DNA of 64,000 nt from Microbacterium esteraromaticum (lineage in GTDB: Bacteria > Actinomycetota > Actinomycetes > Actinomycetales > Microbacteriaceae): contig NZ_CP043732.1 of assembly GCF_014084045.1 (NCBI RefSeq), positions 2,666,001 to 2,730,000 on the forward strand, in the 5' to 3' direction. The notes under the pieces are model-generated. The model did not search any database. It worked only from the letters and a program-made list of their open reading frames with translations, and was not told the DNA's origin. The position numbers and the translations under genes were made by a program. This document shows positions 58,750 through 64,000 of this stretch, one piece after another. Within the stretch, counting starts at the first letter, position 1, and each line of letters begins with the position of its first letter.

Positions 58750-60369
58750 GTGCCGAACAACACCGCCACCAAGCCCGTCGTCCTGCTCGCAGAGGTGCTC
58801 TCGCCCGCGACGATCGAGGCACTCGGCCCCGACTTCGACGTGCGCGAGGTCGATGGAACCGACCGCGAGGCGCTGTTCGCAGCCCTCGCCGACGCCGACG
58901 CGGTGCTCGTGCGCTCGGCCACGCGCATCGACGCCGAGGCGCTGACCCACGCACCGAAGCTGAAGGTGGTCGCCCGCGCGGGCGTCGGACTCGACAACGT
59001 CGACATCAAGGCCGCGACGGCCGCTGGTGTCATGGTCGTCAACGCCCCGACGTCGAACATCGTGTCGGCGGCCGAGCTCACCGTCGGCCACATCCTGAGC
59101 CTCGCCCGTCGCATCCCCGCCGCCCACGCCTCGCTCTCGGGTGGCGCATGGAAGCGCAGCTCGTTCACCGGCGCCGAGCTCTTCGAGAAGACCGTCGGCA
59201 TCATCGGCCTCGGCCGGATCGGCGCGCTCGTCGCCGCGCGCCTGAACGCCTTCGACATGCGCGTGATCGCATACGACCCGTACGTCACCAGCGCCCGCGC
59301 TCAGCAGCTCGGCGTGCAGCTCGTCACGCTCGACGAGCTCGTCGCGGAGTCGGACTTCATCACGATCCACATGCCGAAGACCCCCGAGACGACGGGGATG
59401 ATCGCCGCCGAGCAGTTCGCGGCGATGAAGCCGACGGCGTTCGTCGTCAACGTCGCCCGCGGTGGTCTGATCGATGAGGCCGACCTGCACGAGGCGCTCG
59501 TCGCAGGCGAGATCGCAGGCGCGGGTCTCGACGTCTTCACCTCTGAGCCGCCGGCCGAGGGAAGCACGGCTCAGGCTCTGCTCGGCCTCCCCAACGTCGT
59601 CGTCACCCCTCACCTCGGTGCGAGCACCGATGAGGCGCAGGAGAAGGCCGGCGTCTCCGTCGCGCGCTCGGTGCGCCTCGCGCTCGGCGGCGACCTCGTG
59701 CCCGACGCCGTCAACGTCGCCGGCGGCGTCATCGACCCGTACGTTCGTCCCGGCATCCCGCTGGTCGAGAAGCTCGGCCAGATCTTCTCCGCGCTCGCGC
59801 AGTCGCCGATCACCAGCCTCGACATCGAGGTGCACGGCGAGCTCAACAACTACGACGTGAGCGTGCTTCGTCTCGCAGCTCTCAAGGGCGTCTTCACCAA
59901 CATCGTCAGCGAGACCGTGTCGTATGTGAACGCCCCGCTGCTCGCAGAGCAGCGCGGCATCGCAGTCCGTCTGCTGCAGGACGAGATCAGCGAGGAGTAC
60001 CGCAACGTCATCACGCTGCGCGGCGCACTCTCAGATGGATCGCAGCTGGCGGTCTCGGGCACCCTCACCGGGCCGAAGCAGATCGAGAAGCTCGTGTCGA
60101 TCAACGAGCATGCGATCGAGCTCCCGATCGAGAAGCACCATGTCGTGATGCTCTACACCGACCGCCCCGGAATCGTGGCCGTGTACGGCCAGAAGTTCGG
60201 CGACGCAGGCATCAACATCGCAGGCATGCAGATCGCGCGACAGGCCGCAGGCGCTCAGGCGCTCAGCGTGCTGACCCTCGACTCGCCCGTCTCCGACGAA
60301 CTGCTCGAGGACGTCAGCGTCGCGATCGACGCCGATCTGTTCCGCCAGATCGAGATCGCCGAGGTCTGA
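58750..60369 (+). CDS. serA: D-3-phosphoglycerate dehydrogenase
   Basis: First step of serine synthesis. The 539-aa protein is the long type I form: catalytic domain (LVRSATRIDAEAL, ARAGVGLDNVD), NAD-binding GLGRIG near residue 157, catalytic His in TPHLGASTDEAQEKAG, an intervening domain and a C-terminal ACT domain (VMLYTDRPGIVAVYGQKFG) for serine feedback. GTG start after AAGGATAT. A TAAAGT box near 58672 could be the promoter. Confidence 0.95.
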   Translation: MPNNTATKPVVLLAEVLSPATIEALGPDFDVREVDGTDREALFAALADADAVLVRSATRIDAEALTHAPKLKVVARAGVGLDNVDIKAATAAGVMVVNAPTSNIVSAAELTVGHILSLARRIPAAHASLSGGAWKRSSFTGAELFEKTVGIIGLGRIGALVAARLNAFDMRVIAYDPYVTSARAQQLGVQLVTLDELVAESDFITIHMPKTPETTGMIAAEQFAAMKPTAFVVNVARGGLIDEADLHEALVAGEIAGAGLDVFTSEPPAEGSTAQALLGLPNVVVTPHLGASTDEAQEKAGVSVARSVRLALGGDLVPDAVNVAGGVIDPYVRPGIPLVEKLGQIFSALAQSPITSLDIEVHGELNNYDVSVLRLAALKGVFTNIVSETVSYVNAPLLAEQRGIAVRLLQDEISEEYRNVITLRGALSDGSQLAVSGTLTGPKQIEKLVSINEHAIELPIEKHHVVMLYTDRPGIVAVYGQKFGDAGINIAGMQIARQAAGAQALSVLTLDSPVSDELLEDVSVAIDADLFRQIEIAEV

Positions 60370-60381
60370 TCGAACGGCTCC

Positions 60382-60421
60382 GACGACGCGGGCTCCGGAT
60401 CACTCCGGGGCCCGCGTCGTC
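60382..60421. terminator. Bidirectional terminator between serA and the TetR gene
   Basis: 17-bp stem (60382-60398 with 60405-60421, one G-U pair) and a 6-nt loop. It overlaps the last codons of the convergent TetR gene. Confidence 0.8.
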
Positions 60422-60969
60422 GCATCCACCACGAGGGCGACCAGCTGCTCGAGGGCCGCACCGGTGGGGACGAACTCGCTCATCGCGTTCAGCTCCTCGC
60501 CTGGTTCGGCGAGGGAGTTGTTGAAGTACAGGCCGTCGCTGAGCAGCATGACCAGGTCGAGCGCGGTCTCGTCGCGCACGTGCGGACGGATCGCCTCGGC
60601 CCAGCGGGTGCGCACGTCGCGCAGAGCGTCGGATGCCGCGGCGGATCCGCCCTGTGCGAGGCGCGTCACCGCGATCAGTGCTCGGTCGAGGTCGTCATCC
60701 TCCATGACGGAGGTGCGCACGTAGTACGAGATGGGCCCGTCGTCGGCGGCGGCCATCCGCTCGAGGTCGTCGTCGGTGAGCGAACCCAGACGCGCGACGA
60801 GGCCGGCCGTCAGATCGTCCTTCGAGGCGAAGTGGTAGAGAAGCCCGCCCTTGGAGACGCCCGCCTCGCGGGCGACGGCCTCGAGAGTGGCCGCGCGTTC
60901 ACCCTCTGAGATGAGGATGCCCTGGTAGGCGTCGAGCACGCGCTCGCGTGCCAGTGGGGGACGAGGCAT
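60400..60969 (-). CDS. TetR-family repressor of the adjacent efflux pump
   Basis: A 189-aa protein with the N-terminal HTH (TLEAVAREAGVSKGGLLYHF, ASKDDLTAGLVARL) and a TetR_C-type ligand domain. It is divergent from a QacA/EmrB-type exporter, with a palindrome in the shared promoter, so it is the probable local repressor. Confidence 0.9.
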   Translation of the reverse strand: MPRPPLARERVLDAYQGILISEGERAATLEAVAREAGVSKGGLLYHFASKDDLTAGLVARLGSLTDDDLERMAAADDGPISYYVRTSVMEDDDLDRALIAVTRLAQGGSAAASDALRDVRTRWAEAIRPHVRDETALDLVMLLSDGLYFNNSLAEPGEELNAMSEFVPTGAALEQLVALVVDATTRAPE

Positions 60970-60998
60970 CGTGTCTCCTGATCGTCGGCTTCTGTGTT

Positions 60999-61028
60999 AC
61001 TGTACCATCCGGACGGTTTAGATACAGT
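60999..61028. promoter_or_regulatory. TetR operator in the TetR/MFS divergent promoter
   Basis: ACCATCCGGACGGT (61004-61017) is a palindrome with one mismatched pair. It lies between outer arms ACTGTA (60999-61004) and TACAGT (61023-61028). The site lies 36 nt upstream of the MFS start and 34 nt upstream of the TetR start, so one bound dimer could shut both genes. Confidence 0.75.
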
Positions 61029-61053
61029 CGTCCCTCTCACGAAAGGTGCAGCC

Positions 61054-62583
61054 ATGTCCATCACAGCCACGATCAGGCTCTCCCAGGACGACGGCGCGCG
61101 CGTCGGCGCCCGGGGGTGGGCTGCGCTGGCCGTGCTGATGCTGCCCGTGCTGCTGGTCTCGGTCGACAACACCGTTCTCAGCTTCGCCCTGCCCGAGATC
61201 TCGCTCGCGCTGCGTCCGAGCGGCGCCGAGCAGCTCTGGGTGATCGACGTCTACTCGCTCGTGCTCGCAGGGCTGCTCGTCACGATGGGCGTGATGGGCG
61301 ACCGCTTCGGACGGCGCCGGATGCTCTTCATCGGCGCCACGGGATTCGCCGTGGTCTCGGTGCTGGCCGCATTCGCCCCCACGGCAGGACTGCTCATCGC
61401 CGCCCGCGCCGCACTCGGCTTCTTCGGCGCCATGCTGATGCCTTCGACCCTGTCGCTGCTGCGCTCGATCTTCCCGAACCGCGATCAGCGTCGACTCGCG
61501 ATCGCGATCTGGGCATCCGGGTTCTCGGCCGGATCCGCGCTCGGTCCCGTCGTCGGCGGATTCCTTCTCGAGCACTTCGCGTGGGGATCCGTGTTCCTCA
61601 TCGCCGTCCCCATGCTCGTCCCGCTGCTCATCGGCGGCTACTGGCTGCTGCCCGAGAGTCGCGACCCGAACCCGGGTCGGATCGACCCCATCGGCATCCT
61701 CCTGTCGATGGCCGCCATGCTGCCGGTCGTCTACGCGATCAAGTCGTTCGCGGTAGACGGACCCACCTTCACGGCCGCCGGACTCGTGCTCGCCGGCCTG
61801 GTGATGGGCTGGCTGTTCGTGCGCCGGCAGCTGCGCGCCGAGACGCCGATGCTCGACATGAGCCTCTTCCGCCGCGGAGGTTTCAGCGGGGCGATCCTCG
61901 TGAACCTGCTCAGCGTCATCGCCCTCGTCGGCTTCCTCTACTTCGTGCCGCAGCAGCTGCAGCTCGTGCTCGGGCTCTCGCCGATGGTCGCCGGTCTCGC
62001 CCTCGTGCCCGGCATGGCCGCGATGATCATCGCAGGCCTGAGCGTCGTGCCGATCTCTCGCCGCGTCCCGCCGCACATCGTCGTGCCCGCAGGCCTCCTG
62101 CTGTCTGTCGGCGGGTACCTGGTCGTCGCGCTGACAGCGCAGGCGAACAGCGTCGCGTGGCTGATCCTGGCCTTCGTGATCCTGGGCATCGGCATCGGCG
62201 CGGCGGAGACCATCTCGAACGAGCTGATCCTCGCGCACGCCCCGGCCGAGAAGGCCGGAGCGGCGAGTGCCGTGTCCGAGACCGCGTACGAGCTCGGCGC
62301 CGTGCTCGGCACCGCCGTGCTCGGGGGAATCATCACGGCGTTCTACCGCGGTGCGCTGGCCATCCCGACTGGCGTGCCGGAGGAGTCCGCCGCACAGGCC
62401 CGAGAGACGCTCGCGGGCGCCTACGCGGCCGCGCAGGAGCTGCCGGCGGCGCAGGCGGATGCCCTCTGGCAGGCGGCCGCGCACGCCTTCGACTCGGGCA
62501 TCGTCACGACGTCTCTGATCGGAGCTCTGCTCGTGGCTTCCGCCATCGCCGTCGCCGCGACCACGCTTCGCCCGAGCCGCTGA
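61054..62583 (+). CDS. MFS drug:H+ antiporter, DHA2 (QacA/EmrB) type
   Basis: A 509-aa protein with about 14 helices. The N-terminal motif [16 protein letters not shown] carries the D-x-T-x-x-N/A-L-P signature. [12 protein letters not shown] is the TM2-TM3 loop, and [20 protein letters not shown] is motif C of drug exporters. GAAAGG ribosome binding site. Divergent from its TetR regulator. It would export cationic drugs or antiseptics. Confidence 0.92.
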   Translation: MSITATIRLSQDDGARVGARGWAALAVLMLPVLLVSVDNTVLSFALPEISLALRPSGAEQLWVIDVYSLVLAGLLVTMGVMGDRFGRRRMLFIGATGFAVVSVLAAFAPTAGLLIAARAALGFFGAMLMPSTLSLLRSIFPNRDQRRLAIAIWASGFSAGSALGPVVGGFLLEHFAWGSVFLIAVPMLVPLLIGGYWLLPESRDPNPGRIDPIGILLSMAAMLPVVYAIKSFAVDGPTFTAAGLVLAGLVMGWLFVRRQLRAETPMLDMSLFRRGGFSGAILVNLLSVIALVGFLYFVPQQLQLVLGLSPMVAGLALVPGMAAMIIAGLSVVPISRRVPPHIVVPAGLLLSVGGYLVVALTAQANSVAWLILAFVILGIGIGAAETISNELILAHAPAEKAGAASAVSETAYELGAVLGTAVLGGIITAFYRGALAIPTGVPEESAAQARETLAGAYAAAQELPAAQADALWQAAAHAFDSGIVTTSLIGALLVASAIAVAATTLRPSR

Positions 62584-62677
62584 CATCCGGCGTAGCGGCC
62601 CGCATCCGCGCCGCTACGCTGGAAGGCAGTGTCCGCGGCGACCCGCGTTGCGGACGAGCAGGGCCCCAAGGAGACTC

Positions 62678-63727
62678 ATGTCGCGCGTCGTGAAGCTGGC
62701 CGTCATCCCCGGTGACGGAATCGGACGAGAGGTCATCGCCCAGGCGGGGCGCGTGCTCGACGCGGTCACCGCCGGCGGCGACGTGACCTTCGAGAAGACT
62801 CCCTTCTCACTCGGCGCCGACCGCTACCTCGCGACGGGTGACACGCTCACCGACGACGACCTCGCGGCCATCCGCTCGCACGATGCGATCCTGCTCGGCG
62901 CCGTCGGCGGCACGCCGGGCGATGAGCGACTGAAGGACGCGAACATCGAGCGCGGTCTGCTGCTGAAGCTGCGCTTCGAGCTCGACCACTACGTCAACCT
63001 CCGTCCGTCGAAGCTGTTCCCCGGTGCATCCGGACCGCTCGCGAACCCGGGTGAGATCGACTTCGTCGTGGTCCGTGAGGGCACCGAGGGGCCGTACGTC
63101 GGCAACGGGGGTGCGATCCGCAAGGGCACCCCGCACGAGGTCGCCAACGAGACCAGCGTGAACACGGCCTTCGGAGTCGAGCGCGTCGTCCGCTACGCGT
63201 TCGAACTCGCGGAGCGGCGACGCAGGAAGCTCACCCTGGTGCACAAGACGAACGTGCTCGTGCACGCCGGGGCGATCTGGAAGCGGATCGTCGACCAGGT
63301 GTCATCCGAGCATCCGGACGTCGCGGTCGACTACCTGCACGTCGATGCCGCCACCATCTTCCTCGTGACCGACCCGGCGCGATTCGACGTGATCGTCACC
63401 GACAACCTCTTCGGCGACATCCTCACTGACCTCGCCGGTGCCGTCACCGGCGGCATCGGCCTGGCAGCCTCGGGCAACATCAACCCCGACGGCGCATTCC
63501 CCTCGATGTTCGAGCCGGTGCACGGCTCGGCGCCCGACATCGCAGGGCAGCAGAAGGCCGACCCGACCGCAGCGATCCTGTCGGTCGCCCTGCTGCTCGA
63601 CCACCTCGGCCTGCGCGACGAATCCGCGCGCGTGCAGCAGGCGGTCGAAGCCGACATCGCGAGCCGTGACGGCGCTCGCACCACCGCCGAGACGGGCGAC
63701 GCGATCATCGCCCGGCTGCAGGCGTAA
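62678..63727 (+). CDS. leuB: 3-isopropylmalate dehydrogenase
   Basis: NAD-dependent oxidative decarboxylation in leucine synthesis, 349 aa. Motifs: [36 protein letters not shown], the metal-binding [14 protein letters not shown] and GSAPDIAGQ. The VxGNGG variant and the length fit the actinobacterial LeuB branch. AAGGAG 5 nt upstream. ilvE follows 46 nt downstream. Confidence 0.94.
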   Translation: MSRVVKLAVIPGDGIGREVIAQAGRVLDAVTAGGDVTFEKTPFSLGADRYLATGDTLTDDDLAAIRSHDAILLGAVGGTPGDERLKDANIERGLLLKLRFELDHYVNLRPSKLFPGASGPLANPGEIDFVVVREGTEGPYVGNGGAIRKGTPHEVANETSVNTAFGVERVVRYAFELAERRRRKLTLVHKTNVLVHAGAIWKRIVDQVSSEHPDVAVDYLHVDAATIFLVTDPARFDVIVTDNLFGDILTDLAGAVTGGIGLAASGNINPDGAFPSMFEPVHGSAPDIAGQQKADPTAAILSVALLLDHLGLRDESARVQQAVEADIASRDGARTTAETGDAIIARLQA

Positions 63728-63773
63728 TCTGAGAACACGCGCGCACCGCCGCCGCATCCGACAGAGGACAGAC

Positions 63774-64000
63774 ATGACCGACACCGCCACCACAGCCAGC
63801 CCCGACGCCGCTGAGCTCACGTTCGCCGTGACGAAGAACCTCGCAGCGAAGAGCCCCGCCCAGCGCGAGGAGATCCTGCAGAACCCGGGGTTCGGAACGA
63901 ACTTCACCGACCACATGGTCGACATCTGCTGGTCGGAGAAGGGCGGCTGGCACCGCCCGCGCGTTCAGCCCTACGGCCCCATCGCGCTCGACCCTGCCGC
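63774..64000 (+). CDS. ilvE: Branched-chain amino acid aminotransferase (N-terminal part)
   Basis: PLP-dependent transaminase for Val/Leu/Ile, cut by the window end; 75 complete codons are visible. The N-terminus (AKSPAQREEILQNPGFGTNF, TDHMVDICWSEKGGWHR) matches the class II BCAT family. AGAGGA ribosome binding site. Together with leuB it completes the branched-chain pathway seen upstream. Confidence 0.9.
   Translation, partial: MTDTATTASPDAAELTFAVTKNLAAKSPAQREEILQNPGFGTNFTDHMVDICWSEKGGWHRPRVQPYGPIALDPA

Overview
The window is high-GC, tightly packed chromosomal DNA of an actinobacterium, most likely Microbacteriaceae and probably Microbacterium. This rests on the gene order dapA-rnj-ftsK-pgsA-cinA-clgR-recA-recX-miaB-miaA-dapF-hflX-ssrA, GTG/TTG starts, frequent ATGA/GTGA gene overlaps and -10 boxes directly abutting start codons. 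The genus is inferred, not proven. No stretch over about 300 bases lacks a gene.

Left host block (1-21745). Lysine/peptidoglycan precursor synthesis (dapA, dapF), RNA processing (RNase J, HflX, tmRNA), chromosome segregation (ftsK), phospholipid synthesis (pgsA), the ClgR proteostasis regulator, DNA repair (recA behind a LexA-type box, then recX after a 5x24-bp tandem repeat) and tRNA modification (miaB, miaA). After tmRNA come a decayed NADP-dependent oxidoreductase gene coupled to a TetR regulator, a small membrane protein, a lipoprotein, an inositol-monophosphatase-family phosphatase and an acyltransferase.

Prophage (21749-38570). A compact, apparently complete siphovirus-type prophage is inserted in a tRNA-Lys(CTT) gene, bounded by 38-bp direct repeats (attL 21749-21786, attR 38533-38570). 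The excised genome would be 16,784 bp. Integrase (+) lies at attL. All structural and lysis genes are on the minus strand and run leftward from an early promoter near 38190: early and replication genes, HNH, terminase, portal, fused protease-capsid, connectors, tail, fibres, endolysin, holins. An 87-aa XRE repressor (+) reads into attR, and its last 12 codons are tRNA-derived attachment-core DNA. When attL and attR are joined in silico, the repressor frame continues 24 further codons and its stop overlaps the integrase start (GTGA). Phage attP therefore lies inside the repressor gene, and integration swaps the repressor C-terminus and separates int from the repressor promoter. This is the architecture of integration-dependent immunity, known from some mycobacteriophages, here apparently in a Microbacteriaceae prophage.

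Right host block (38607-64000). A LOG-family protein, an acidic protein, a YbaK-type deacylase, a MarR/MFS pair, an IclR-linked 3-oxoacid CoA-transferase/thiolase operon (first gene frameshifted), otsAB for trehalose, ilvD-ilvBN-ilvC and the start of ilvE plus leuB for branched-chain amino acids, an alpha-L-fucosidase, membrane proteins, serA, and a divergent TetR/MFS drug-efflux pair with a palindromic operator. Several strong hairpin terminators separate these units.
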